From Candidatus Palauibacter poriticola (lineage in GTDB: Bacteria; Gemmatimonadota; Gemmatimonadetes; Palauibacterales; Palauibacteraceae), in NCBI GenBank assembly GCA_012270965.1, contig JAAXHJ010000054.1, forward strand, positions 1 through 64,000: 64,000 nt of DNA, in the 5' to 3' direction. The notes beneath the pieces are model-generated. The model was not told the DNA's origin. It worked only from the letters and a program-made list of their open reading frames with translations, and did not search any database. The position numbers were made by a program, and so were the translations under genes. The stretch's first letter is position 1; every line of letters begins with the position of its first letter. This document shows positions 29,098 through 37,500 of this stretch, piece after piece.

Positions 29098-30744
29098 CTA
29101 GGAGGACGCCGCCCGGTCTTGCCGCCGGGGTCGGTCGCGGAGCGCGGCGCGGTCGACCTTCCCCAGGTGCGTGCGGGGCAGCTCCGCCACGAGATGAACG
29201 GCGGCGGGCGTCTTGTAGGTGGGCAGCCGCGAAGCGACGAACTCCCTGAGTCCCTCCGCAAGCCCGCCGGCCCGCCCGGCGGCCCGCCCGGCGGACGGTT
29301 TCGTCGGGACGACCCAGGCGACCGGCTCCACGAGACCCTCGGGGGTCGGCACGCCGACGACGGCCGCCTCCGCCACGGCGGCGTGCCGCAGCAGACAGTC
29401 CTCCACTTCGCCGGGGGAAAGCCACTTCCCCCTGACCTTGAGCATGTCGTCGCCGCGGCCGCAGTAGCGGAACAAGCCGCGTTCGTCACGCACGATCATG
29501 TCGCCCGACACGTACCACTCGCCTCGGAAGGCGTCGGCCGTCGCCCGCGCCCGCTGCCAGTACCCCAGCGCCCGCGACCCTCCGCGGACCCAGAGCCAAC
29601 CCACTTCGCCATCCGGAAGCTCTCGGCCCTCGTCGTCGCAAACCCGCACCTCGAAACCCGAAACGGCCCGCCCCAGCGTTCCCGGATACACCTCGTCCGG
29701 GCGGTTGCTGAGAAAGATGTGCCACATCTCCGCCGTCCCCAGGCCGTCGAGAAGCGTCACCCCCCAGCGGTCGCGCCAGCGCCGGTGAAGTTCCGGCGGA
29801 AGCGCCTCTCCCGCCGAGGTCGCGAGACGAAGGCACGAGAGATCGCTCGCGGCGGCGTCCGGGTGCGCCACCATGAGCCGGATCATGGTGGGGACGTTGA
29901 CGAGCACGGTCGGGCGGAACCGTGCGATCCTCTCGAACAGGACGTCCGGAGTGCAGCGCTCGGGGAAGAGGGCGGCGGTCGCGCCGACCGAGAAGGGGAA
30001 GAAGAGATTGGATCCGGTGGCGTACCCGAAGAACAGCTTGGGGACGGAGAGCGTGATGTCGTCTTCCGTCAGGCCCAGCACCCGCTTGCCGTAACACTCG
30101 GTTGTGTTCGCGAACGAGGCGTGCGTTTGAACGACGCCCTTCGGGCGGCCGGTCGTCCCGCCGCTGAACAGCCAGAGCGCGGGGTCGTCCCGGTGGGTCG
30201 GCCAAGGTTTCAGCGTCGTCGGCTGGGCGCGCAGCCGCTCGACGAAGGCGGCGTCGTCCACGACGAGGGTCTCGCGCGGCGCGGAGGGTACCTCGCTCCA
30301 AGCGATCCCGGCTTCCCCAACCGTCTCGGCTGCCGGAGCCGCCGGCATCGCCTCGCGAAAGAAGGGCGCGCAGCCGGAATCCACGAGGAGGACGGCGCCG
30401 CGCGTGTAACGAAGGAAGTAGGAAATCTCGTCACGGCGGAGGTACGGGTTCAGCATGACGCCCACGGCGCCGATGCGCAGCGCGCCGAAGAGGGCGCCGA
30501 CGAAGTCCGGTCCGTCCGGGAGCGCGATGAGGACCCGCTCCTCCGGCCGCACGCCGGCGCCGCGCAGGAGGTGGCCGTAGCGGTTCGCCAGCGCTTCGAC
30601 TTCCGCGTAGCTCTTCTCGCCGCCGTCCGTGACGAGCGCGCGGCGGCCGCCCCGTCCCTCCCGAATGCGGTCGCCCAGGAAGTATTCGGCGATGTTGAAG
30701 CGCTCGGGCGGATCGAAGATCGGCTGCGGCGCGTCGTCTCGCAT
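29098..30744 (-). CDS. Benzoate/2-aminobenzoate-CoA ligase
   Basis: Adenylate-forming ligase of 548 aa that activates an aromatic acid with ATP and CoA. Motifs are LFSGGTTGRPKGVVQTHASF (P-loop), SVPKLFFGYATGSNLFFPF (characteristic of the benzoate-CoA ligase group), LDGLGTAEMWHIFLSNRP, WYVSGDMIVRDERGLFRYCG, and the catalytic Lys in HLGKVDRAAL. The divergent operon carries an anthranilate-type monooxygenase/reductase and kynureninase, so anthranilate is the most likely substrate; benzoate cannot be excluded from sequence. A 127-base divergent region with an inverted repeat separates it from the operon, suggesting shared control. Confidence 0.85.
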   Translation of the reverse strand: MRDDAPQPIFDPPERFNIAEYFLGDRIREGRGGRRALVTDGGEKSYAEVEALANRYGHLLRGAGVRPEERVLIALPDGPDFVGALFGALRIGAVGVMLNPYLRRDEISYFLRYTRGAVLLVDSGCAPFFREAMPAAPAAETVGEAGIAWSEVPSAPRETLVVDDAAFVERLRAQPTTLKPWPTHRDDPALWLFSGGTTGRPKGVVQTHASFANTTECYGKRVLGLTEDDITLSVPKLFFGYATGSNLFFPFSVGATAALFPERCTPDVLFERIARFRPTVLVNVPTMIRLMVAHPDAAASDLSCLRLATSAGEALPPELHRRWRDRWGVTLLDGLGTAEMWHIFLSNRPDEVYPGTLGRAVSGFEVRVCDDEGRELPDGEVGWLWVRGGSRALGYWQRARATADAFRGEWYVSGDMIVRDERGLFRYCGRGDDMLKVRGKWLSPGEVEDCLLRHAAVAEAAVVGVPTPEGLVEPVAWVVPTKPSAGRAAGRAGGLAEGLREFVASRLPTYKTPAAVHLVAELPRTHLGKVDRAALRDRPRRQDRAASS

Positions 30745-30764
30745 CGGGCTCCAGCGGCGGGGGT

Positions 30765-30791
30765 CCGTTCGGTCCGTCCGGGGTCGAACGG
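30765..30791. promoter_or_regulatory. Inverted repeat in divergent ligase/operon promoter region
   Basis: CCGTTCG (30765-30771) and CGAACGG (30785-30791) form an inverted repeat with a 13-base spacer. It lies between the CoA ligase and the tryptophan/anthranilate operon, a fitting place for a regulator binding site. No regulator gene is in the cluster. Confidence 0.4.
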
Positions 30792-30871
30792 TATGCGCGG
30801 CCCGGCGGCTCTACAACCGGCCCAACGCGTCCGGACTTGCGCCTCTCCCCGGCACGGCGTAGCGAGACTCC

Positions 30872-31660
30872 ATGACTCTGCACAGGCTTTCGGACCTCAC
30901 CTGGGAGGAGGTCGGGGCGCTCGACCTCGATCGAACGGTGGCGATCCTGCCGGTGGGAGCGACCGAGGCGCACGGCCCGCACCTGCCCCTCGACACCGAC
31001 GTCACCATCGCGGAGGCGATGGCGGAAGCCGGCGCGCGACGACTCTCGGCTCTGGGTGTGGAGATCGTGCTCCTCGACGGCCTCCGGTACACGCCTGCCG
31101 CCTTCTCCGCCAAGTTCCCCGGTACGATCGATATCGGGGCCGCGACGCTCACCGCCTTCCTCGCCGACATCGTCGCCAGCCTGCGCCGGACCGGGATCGC
31201 CACCCTGGCGATCGCGAACGCGCACTTCGACCCCGCCAACCTCGAGGCGCTTCACGCCGCGGCGGCGGTCGGCGGGCGTGGCTCCTTTCGCGTCGTGTTT
31301 CCGGATGTGACGCGCCGGCCGTGGGGAAGCCGGCTCACCGAGGAGTTCCGGAGCGGGGCCTGTCATGCCGGGCAGTACGAGGGTTCGATCCTCCTCGCCC
31401 GCGACCCCGGGCGCGTGCGCGAGGACATCATGCGCGAACTGGAGGACCATCCCGTCTCGCTCTCCGCCGCGATCCGGGCCGGGATGGGAGACTTCGCGGC
31501 GGCGGGAGGGACGCGCGCCTATTTCGGCTACCCCTCGCAGGCGACGGCGGAAGAGGGACGTGCTACGATTGAGACGCTCGGCGCCATCCTCGCGGAGGCG
31601 GTGATGGAAGCCCTGGGAGAAGCCTTGGGAGAAGCCATGGGAGAGGAGAAGCGATCGTGA
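30872..31660 (+). CDS. Creatininase-family amidohydrolase (candidate kynurenine formamidase)
   Basis: Metal-dependent amidohydrolase of 262 aa and first gene of the operon. It carries the family's N-terminal metal motif LPVGATEAHGPHLPLDTDV (Glu, His and Asp) and a later HAGQYEGSILLARDP in place of HAxxxETS. The usual NGHGGN is changed to NAHFDPANLE, so the active site is divergent. Family members hydrolyse creatinine or amide bonds. The operon has tryptophan dioxygenase and kynureninase but no classical formamidase, so hydrolysis of N-formylkynurenine is a reasonable hypothesis. An alternative is a C-N or ring hydrolysis step after anthraniloyl-CoA reduction. The C-terminus holds a 12-base tandem repeat (EALG-EALG-EAMG). 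Confidence 0.72.
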   Translation: MTLHRLSDLTWEEVGALDLDRTVAILPVGATEAHGPHLPLDTDVTIAEAMAEAGARRLSALGVEIVLLDGLRYTPAAFSAKFPGTIDIGAATLTAFLADIVASLRRTGIATLAIANAHFDPANLEALHAAAAVGGRGSFRVVFPDVTRRPWGSRLTEEFRSGACHAGQYEGSILLARDPGRVREDIMRELEDHPVSLSAAIRAGMGDFAAAGGTRAYFGYPSQATAEEGRATIETLGAILAEAVMEALGEALGEAMGEEKRS

Positions 31661-31685
31661 CGCGGTCGATCCCGGCAGCCCAAAC

Positions 31686-32465
31686 GTGAGTCTCGCCGGA
31701 CGTGGCGCTCTCGTCACGGGCGGGGGGCGCGGTATCGGGGCCGCGACGGCGCGGACGCTGTCGGGCCGCGGCGTCCGACTGGTCGTGGCCGCGCGGAGCA
31801 CGCCGCAGATCGAGGCCGTCGCGGCTGAGGTGCGGGACGGTGGCGGCGAGGCCTGGGCGGTGACGTGCGACGTGTCGGACCCGGCGAATGTGGAGGCCCT
31901 GTGCCGCGAGGCCGCAAGTCGGCTCGGCGCCGTGGACATCCTCGTGAACAATGCGGGCGTAGCCAGTTCCGCCGCCGTCGTGCGACTCGCGCCGGAGGAG
32001 TGGGAGCGGTTGTGGCGCATCAACGCGACCGGCCCGCTCCTCGCCATGCAGGGCGTGCTGCCCGGCATGCTGGAACGCGGCTGGGGGCGGATCGTGAACG
32101 TGGCCTCGGTCGCCGGGCTGCGTGGAGCGCGCTACATCGCCGCCTACGCCGCGTCGAAGCACGCCTTGCTCGGCCTCACGCGTTCCGCCGCGGCTGAAGT
32201 GGCCGGAGGCAGGGTCACGGTGAACGCGGTCTGTCCCGGCTATGTCGACACGCCGATGACGGACGCCACGATCGAGAACATCGTGAAGCGAACGGACATG
32301 GGGGAGCCGGGGGCCCTCGACGCGATTCTGGCGACGACGCCGCAGCGGCGGCTCATCGCCCCCGAGGAGGTCGCGGCATCCATCGCGTACCTGTGTGGCG
32401 ATGAGGCGCGGAGCATCAACGGCCAGACCGTCGTGCTGGACGGCGGCGCCACGGCGGCGCTTTAG
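31686..32465 (+). CDS. Short-chain dehydrogenase/reductase
   Basis: Classical SDR of 259 aa. The cofactor motif is TGGGRGIG near residue 11, followed by NNAGV near 90. The catalytic Ser is in VASVAG and the catalytic Tyr/Lys in YAASKHALLGL. It ends with the usual GQTVVLDGG. The start is GTG 31686, 25 bases after the creatininase gene. In the proposed pathway it would oxidise or reduce a hydroxy/keto group of the alicyclic CoA ester made by the monooxygenase/reductase, as a 3-hydroxyacyl-CoA dehydrogenase would. The substrate is inferred from context only. Confidence 0.85.
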   Translation: MSLAGRGALVTGGGRGIGAATARTLSGRGVRLVVAARSTPQIEAVAAEVRDGGGEAWAVTCDVSDPANVEALCREAASRLGAVDILVNNAGVASSAAVVRLAPEEWERLWRINATGPLLAMQGVLPGMLERGWGRIVNVASVAGLRGARYIAAYAASKHALLGLTRSAAAEVAGGRVTVNAVCPGYVDTPMTDATIENIVKRTDMGEPGALDAILATTPQRRLIAPEEVAASIAYLCGDEARSINGQTVVLDGGATAAL

Positions 32466-32466
32466 C

Positions 32467-33054
32467 ATGGCGTCGCCGAGATCCACGCGTCACGGCGAGC
32501 GCCGGGCCGCAGGCACCGCTCATGCGCGCGCCGTCGCCGCCGATGCCCGCACTGACGCCGATGCCCGCACTGACGCCGATGCCCGCACTGACGCCGCCGA
32601 TGCCCGCACTGACGCCGATGCGCCCGCTGACGGCGCTGCCCCCGCTGACGCCGACGCGTTCGAGGTGCTGAACCCGGCCGCGCTCGGCGTGCCGCGGGGC
32701 TGGAATCACGGACTCCTCGCTCCTCCCGGCGGGCGCGCGCTCTTCGTCGCCGGGCAGACCGCCGGCGGAGCGGACGGACACGTCCAGACTCCGGACTTCG
32801 CAGCGCAGTTCGCGCTCGCACTCGATCGCGTGCTGGCGGTCGTGCGGGCGGCGGGCGGGGAGCCCTCGCACATTGGACGGATGACGATCTACGTTACGGA
32901 TCTCGCCGTCTACCAGGAGGCTCGTTCCGAGCTGGGGGCGGCGTGGCGCGACCGGCTGGGCCGGCACTATCCCGCCATCGCGCTCGTCGAGGTCAGCGGG
33001 CTCGTCGACGCCGGCGCGCAGGTCGAGATCGAGGCGACCGCCATCCTGCCGTGA
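32467..33054 (+). CDS. RidA-family protein with repeat-rich N-terminal extension
   Basis: RidA/YjgF/L-PSP family protein of 195 aa. The last 125 residues are the domain: VPRGWNHGLLAPPGGRALF, VAGQTAGGADG, FAAQFALALDRVLAVVRAAG, DLAVYQEARSELG, and YPAIALVEVSGLVDAGAQVE with the conserved Glu. Many members hydrolyse reactive enamines or imines. The first 65 residues are an Ala/Asp-rich extension built from DARTDA repeats, absent from typical RidA proteins. Within the operon it could hydrolyse the enamine of the reduced 2-aminobenzoyl-CoA product. One base separates it from the SDR stop. Confidence 0.82.
   Translation: MASPRSTRHGERRAAGTAHARAVAADARTDADARTDADARTDAADARTDADAPADGAAPADADAFEVLNPAALGVPRGWNHGLLAPPGGRALFVAGQTAGGADGHVQTPDFAAQFALALDRVLAVVRAAGGEPSHIGRMTIYVTDLAVYQEARSELGAAWRDRLGRHYPAIALVEVSGLVDAGAQVEIEATAILP
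32542..32652 (+). repeat. 18-bp tandem repeat in the RidA gene
   Basis: Four identical 18-base units (GATGCCCGCACTGACGCC), with one 3-base insertion between the third and fourth, are followed by diverged units. They encode the DARTDA extension. Confidence 0.88.
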
Positions 33055-33085
33055 CCCCGCATCGCTCCGTGGAGGGAAGCCCGCC

Positions 33086-33886
33086 GTGCCGCTGAATCCG
33101 AGTTCATTCCTGTACGAGGTCGAAGCCGCGACCTCCGTCGCGACGATCACGCTGAACCGTCCCGAACGGCGCAATGCCCTCACCTTCGAGGTGTACGACG
33201 AACTCCGGAATACCTTCCGCGCGCTCGACCGGGAAGCGGGGGTCCGCGCGATCGTCATTACGGGGGCCGGCCCCGCCTTCTGCACGGGCGGGGATGTGCG
33301 CGACATCATCGGGCCGCTCCTCGAGATGGACGCCGCGGAGTTGTTGGACTTCACGCGGATGACGTGCGACCTGATCGCCGCCATGCGGGAGTGTGGCCGA
33401 CCCGTCGTCGGCGCCCTCAACGGCACCGTGGCGGGGGCCGGGGCCGTGATCGCGACGGCCTGCGATGTGCGGATCGCGGCGGAATCCGCCAAGATCGCCT
33501 ACCTGTTCACGCGGGTCGGGCTCTCCGGCGCCGACATGGGGATCGCTTGGCTCCTGCCGCGCATCATCGGTCTGGGGCGGGCGACGGAACTTCTGATGAC
33601 GGGTGATTTTCTCGACGCGCGCGAGGCCCTCCGTCTCGGACTATATCATCGGGTCGTGCCCGATGGAGAGGCTCTCGACACCGGGACGGAGTGGGCGGCG
33701 CGGCTGGCGGCGGGACCCTCCTCCGCCCTTTCCGTCACCAAGCACGCCCTGGAGAGGGAGGCTCACATGACGTTGCTCGACGCGCTCGACGAGGAGGCCC
33801 GCCTGCAGGCCGCCTGCATGGAGGACCCGAACTTCCGCGAGGGCTTCCGCGCCTTCGTCGAGAAGCGGGCCGCGGTGTTCTCGTGA
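33086..33886 (+). CDS. Enoyl-CoA hydratase/isomerase
   Basis: Crotonase-fold enzyme of 266 aa. It shows ITLNRPERRNALTFEVYDEL, the oxyanion-hole loops in GPAFCTGGDVRD and NGTVAGAGAVIATACDVRIA, and the active-site region SGADMGIAWLLPRIIGLGRA. The start is GTG 33086 preceded by GGAGGG. Its stop overlaps the next gene (GTGA). In the CoA-dependent anthranilate route a hydratase would act on the unsaturated alicyclic CoA ester before or during ring opening. The Glu positions of classical hydratases are changed in part (ADMG), so an isomerase or ring-hydrolase role is possible. Confidence 0.85.
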   Translation: MPLNPSSFLYEVEAATSVATITLNRPERRNALTFEVYDELRNTFRALDREAGVRAIVITGAGPAFCTGGDVRDIIGPLLEMDAAELLDFTRMTCDLIAAMRECGRPVVGALNGTVAGAGAVIATACDVRIAAESAKIAYLFTRVGLSGADMGIAWLLPRIIGLGRATELLMTGDFLDAREALRLGLYHRVVPDGEALDTGTEWAARLAAGPSSALSVTKHALEREAHMTLLDALDEEARLQAACMEDPNFREGFRAFVEKRAAVFS

Positions 33887-35043
33887 TCGACCTCCATCCC
33901 GTCCGCGCCTTTCTCGACGCGCAGCACCTCGAACTCGGGGAGAGGCTCGGGCGCTACGCGGCGTCGGAGTTCGCCGAACACGCGCATCGGGACGACGACG
34001 ACCTCGCCCGCCGCTACGCGCGGGAGATCTGCGCGTCCCTGGGGCGGGGCGGCTGGTTGAAGGCGATCGCCCGACAGGACTTCCGGGCCTGCTCCGTGAC
34101 GCGCGAGACGCTGGCCTTCTACTCGCCGCTCGCGGACGCGATGTTCGCTCTCCAGGCGTTGGGCTCGACCCCGATCGCGCTGGCCGGCGACGAGAGGCAA
34201 CGGCGGCTGTGGCTCGACCGCGCCATCCGCGGGCGGGCCGTGGCGGCTTTCGCGATGAGCGAGCCGGAGGCGGGGTCCGACGTGGCCGCCATGCGCACGA
34301 CCGCCGTCCGGGACGGGAACGATTACGTCCTCAACGGCGTGAAGACCTTCATCTCCAACGCGGGGATCGCGGACTTCTATCTCCTGTTTGCGGTCACCGA
34401 CCCGGGCGAGGGCGTGGCGGGGATCTCCGCCTTCCTCCTCCCCGCCGATACCAAGGGCTTCCGCTTCGTGCGGCCGCTTCTGATGGCCGACCCCCACCCG
34501 CTGGGGGAGATCGCGCTCGAGGACTGCCGGCTGCCGGCCGCGGCCCGCGTCGGAGACGAGGGCGAGGGGTACAAGCTCGGGCTCGCCACGCTCGACCGCC
34601 TGCGCCCCACCGTGGGGGCCGCCGCCTGCGGGATGGCGGGCCGCGCGCTGCACGAGGCGCTGCACCACGCCCTCTCGCGCCGGCAGTTCGGGCGGGCGCT
34701 GGCGGATTTTCAGATCACGCAGGAGAAGGTGGGGCGCATGGGGACCGACCTTACCGCCGCCCGGCTCCTCGTGTATCGAGCGGCCTGGGAGCGCGACGGC
34801 GGCGCGGATCGCACGGACCTCGAAGCCGCCATGGCAAAGTCCTTCGCGACCGAGATCGCGCAGTGCGTGGTGGACGACGCCGTGCAGGTTCTCGGCGGAC
34901 GCGGCGTGCTCGCGGACCACCCGGTCGACCGGCTCTACCGCTCCGTGAGGGCGCTCCGCATCTACGAGGGCGCCACCGAGATTCAGCGCCTCATCATCGC
35001 GCGTCATCTGTTCGACGCCGCGCGCGGCGAGAGCGACCCCTGA
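33883..35043 (+). CDS. Acyl-CoA dehydrogenase
   Basis: FAD-dependent acyl-CoA dehydrogenase of 386 aa. Family motifs are AFAMSEPEAGSDVAAMRTTA, YVLNGVKTFISNAGIADFYL, DRLRPTVGAAACGMAGRAL, RRQFGRALADFQITQEKVG and the C-terminal RALRIYEGATEIQRLIIAR. The first 90 residues fit the helical domain. The GTG start at 33883 overlaps the hydratase stop. It would introduce a double bond into a ring or dicarboxylyl-CoA intermediate of anthranilate breakdown, or act on glutaryl/pimelyl-type CoA after ring opening. The exact substrate is not determined. Confidence 0.87.
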   Translation: MIDLHPVRAFLDAQHLELGERLGRYAASEFAEHAHRDDDDLARRYAREICASLGRGGWLKAIARQDFRACSVTRETLAFYSPLADAMFALQALGSTPIALAGDERQRRLWLDRAIRGRAVAAFAMSEPEAGSDVAAMRTTAVRDGNDYVLNGVKTFISNAGIADFYLLFAVTDPGEGVAGISAFLLPADTKGFRFVRPLLMADPHPLGEIALEDCRLPAAARVGDEGEGYKLGLATLDRLRPTVGAAACGMAGRALHEALHHALSRRQFGRALADFQITQEKVGRMGTDLTAARLLVYRAAWERDGGADRTDLEAAMAKSFATEIAQCVVDDAVQVLGGRGVLADHPVDRLYRSVRALRIYEGATEIQRLIIARHLFDAARGESDP

Positions 35044-37460
35044 GGATCGTCTGCGTCGGAGGCGGGCCAGCCGGCCTGTACTTCGCGATCCTGATGAAGC
35101 GCTCGGATCCGGCGCACGATGTCATCGTCTTCGAACGCAACCGCCCCGGCGACACCTACGGCTTCGGCGTCGTGTTCTCCGACGCCACGCTGGAGGAACT
35201 CGCCGCCGCGGACCTCGAGAGTTACGAGGCGATCGCGCGGTCCTTCCACCACTGGGACGACATCGACATCCACTACCGGGGCCACCGGCTCACCTCGACC
35301 GGACACGGCTTCAGCGGCCTCGCCCGCACGGCCCTCCTCGAGATCCTGGAGTCGCGAGCGCGCGAACTCGGCGTCGATCTGCGGTGCGGCGTGGAAGTCG
35401 AGTCGGAGGAGGCGTACGCCGGCGCCGATCTCGTGCTCGCCGCCGATGGAGTGAACAGCCGCATGCGGGACCGGTACGCCGCCGCGTTCGGCCCCCGCGT
35501 CGATCTTCGTCCGAACCGGTTCGTGTGGCTCGGCACGACGAAGTCCTTCCCCGCCTTCACGTTCTATTTTCGGGAGACCGAACACGGGCTGTGGCGCGTG
35601 CACGCGTATCAGTACCGGCCCGGCGACGCCGGCGAGGAGGCCGTCTCCACCTTCATCGTCGAGGCGACCGAGGCGACGTGGGAAGCCGCCGGCATGGACG
35701 CCGCCTCCGAAGAGGAGACCGTCGCCTTCCTCGAGGACACCTTCCGCGAGGAACTGGATTCCCATCGGCTCGTCGCAAACCGCTCGATCTGGCGCGGCTT
35801 CCCGACCGTCCGGAACCGGTCGTGGCGCCACGGCCACATCGTGCTGGTCGGCGACGCCGCGCATTCGGCCCACTTCTCCATCGGATCGGGGACCCGGCTC
35901 GCGATGATCGACGCGATCTCGCTCCACGAGTCGCTTCTCGCCCATGATCTCGTCGTCGCTCCCGCTCTGGAGGCCTACGAGACGGCCCGCCGCCCCGAGG
36001 TCGAGAGCGTGCAGAGGGCCGCCCAAGCGAGTCTCGAATGGTTCGAGGGCACCGAGCGCTTCCTGGAGACGGAACCCCTGCAGTTCGCCTTCAACCTCAT
36101 CACGCGCAGCCTCCGCATCACCCACTCCAACCTCGCCCTGCGCGACCCGGAGTTCACCGCGCGCGTCGATCGCTGGTTCGCCGAGCGGGCCGCGGCGGAG
36201 GCGGCGGACGCGGCCGACCCCGCGGCGCGGGCGGAGGCGGCGGACGCGGCCGACCCGGTGGCGCGGGCGGAGGCGGCGGACGCGGCCGACCCGGTGGACG
36301 CGGCCGACCCGGCGGCGGGGGCGGGGGAGCGAACACCTCCGCGCGGGAGCGTGGGGCGCGGCCCGGCTCCGCCCCCGCTCCTCGCCCCGTTCCGGCTCCG
36401 CGGGCTTGAGTTGAGAAACCGGGTCGTCGTCTCGGCCATGTGCCAGTATTCGGCGGAGGACGGGACGCCGGACGACTGGCACCTCGTAAACCTCGGCAGC
36501 CGGGCGATCGGCGGAGCCGGACTCGTGATGTCGGAGATGACGGACGTGAGCCGGGAAGGCCGCATCTCCCTAGGCTGCGCGGGAATGTACGCTCCCGCCC
36601 ATGTGGGTGCGTGGAAGCGGATCGTCGATTTCGTGCATCGACACTCCGACGCGGCGATCGGCATGCAACTCGGCCACGCGGGCCGGAAGGCCTCCACGCG
36701 GCTGTCCTGGGAGGGCGACAACGAACCGCTTGCAGGGGATGGCTGGCCGGTGATGGCCGCCTCCCCCGTACCGTGGTTCGAACACAGCCCGGTTCCGCGC
36801 CAAATGACGCGGCGGGACATGGATCGGGTGACGGCGGAATTCCGCCGCGCGGCGGAGATGTCGGAGGAGGCCGGGTTCGACCTGCTGGAGATCCACTTCG
36901 CGCACGGCTACCTGCTGGCCGGTTTCATCTCTCCTCTCACGAACCTCCGCGAGGACGAGTATGGGGGAGACGTGGACGGACGGCTTCGTTTCCCGCTCGA
37001 GGTTCTCGGGACGGTACGATCCGCGTGGCCGCCGGAGAAGCCGATGTCCGTCCGCATCTCCGCGGTGGACTGGGCGGAGGGCGGGATGACGGCCGACGGC
37101 GCCGTCGAGGTCGCGCACCGCTTGAAGGAGGCGGGCGTGGACATCATCGATGTCTCGGCGGGGCAGACCGTCCCCTGGCAGGAGCCCGCCTACGGCCGGC
37201 AGTACCAGACCCCCTTCTCGGACCGCATCCGGCACGAAGTGGGGATCGCGACCATGGCCGTGGGCAACATCTCCTCCTTCATGGACGTGAACACGATCCT
37301 CGCGGCGGGGCGCGCGGACCTCTGCTGTCTCGCCCGCGCACACCTCTGGGACCCATACTGGACCCGGCACGCAGCCTACGCTTCGGGGGCACCGATCCCC
37401 TGGCCACCGCAGTATTCGTCGCTGGACGCCTACACGCCGAGATTCGAGTGGGGGTACTGA
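35040..37460 (+). CDS. Fused FAD monooxygenase/old yellow enzyme (2-aminobenzoyl-CoA monooxygenase/reductase type)
   Basis: Bifunctional flavoprotein of about 806 aa. Residues 1-380 form an aromatic-ring monooxygenase with GGGPAGLYFAILMK, LAADGVNSRMRDRY and HIVLVGDAAHSAHFS. Residues 440-800 form an old-yellow-enzyme reductase with LRNRVVVSAMCQYSAEDGTP, GMQLGHAGRKASTR and IHFAHGYLLAGFISPLTN. This fusion matches 2-aminobenzoyl-CoA monooxygenase/reductase, which hydroxylates and then reduces the ring of anthraniloyl-CoA. The linker is a 12-residue repeat (AEAADAADPVAR). No ATG, GTG or TTG precedes the FAD motif in frame, so the start is probably CTG at 35040, overlapping the previous stop (CTGA). 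Salicylyl-CoA 5-hydroxylases share the architecture, but the neighbours favour anthranilate. Confidence 0.83.
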   Translation: MRIVCVGGGPAGLYFAILMKRSDPAHDVIVFERNRPGDTYGFGVVFSDATLEELAAADLESYEAIARSFHHWDDIDIHYRGHRLTSTGHGFSGLARTALLEILESRARELGVDLRCGVEVESEEAYAGADLVLAADGVNSRMRDRYAAAFGPRVDLRPNRFVWLGTTKSFPAFTFYFRETEHGLWRVHAYQYRPGDAGEEAVSTFIVEATEATWEAAGMDAASEEETVAFLEDTFREELDSHRLVANRSIWRGFPTVRNRSWRHGHIVLVGDAAHSAHFSIGSGTRLAMIDAISLHESLLAHDLVVAPALEAYETARRPEVESVQRAAQASLEWFEGTERFLETEPLQFAFNLITRSLRITHSNLALRDPEFTARVDRWFAERAAAEAADAADPAARAEAADAADPVARAEAADAADPVDAADPAAGAGERTPPRGSVGRGPAPPPLLAPFRLRGLELRNRVVVSAMCQYSAEDGTPDDWHLVNLGSRAIGGAGLVMSEMTDVSREGRISLGCAGMYAPAHVGAWKRIVDFVHRHSDAAIGMQLGHAGRKASTRLSWEGDNEPLAGDGWPVMAASPVPWFEHSPVPRQMTRRDMDRVTAEFRRAAEMSEEAGFDLLEIHFAHGYLLAGFISPLTNLREDEYGGDVDGRLRFPLEVLGTVRSAWPPEKPMSVRISAVDWAEGGMTADGAVEVAHRLKEAGVDIIDVSAGQTVPWQEPAYGRQYQTPFSDRIRHEVGIATMAVGNISSFMDVNTILAAGRADLCCLARAHLWDPYWTRHAAYASGAPIPWPPQYSSLDAYTPRFEWGY
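36195..36318 (+). repeat. 36-bp tandem repeat in the interdomain linker
   Basis: Three 36-base units, the third diverged at its end, encode AEAADAADPVAR between the monooxygenase and reductase domains. Confidence 0.85.
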
Positions 37461-37500
37461 GGACGCGGGTATCCCGAGACGGGCCGCCGGAGGGGGATTC

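Noticed and set aside
29119-31572. 817-codon plus-strand open frame across the CoA ligase and the next genes
   Set aside because: It is antisense to the ligase and then out of frame with the creatininase gene; no protein family features.
32542-32652. Short tandem repeats considered as a CRISPR array
   Set aside because: Units are 18 bases, contiguous without spacers, and translate in frame within RidA. No cas genes are present.
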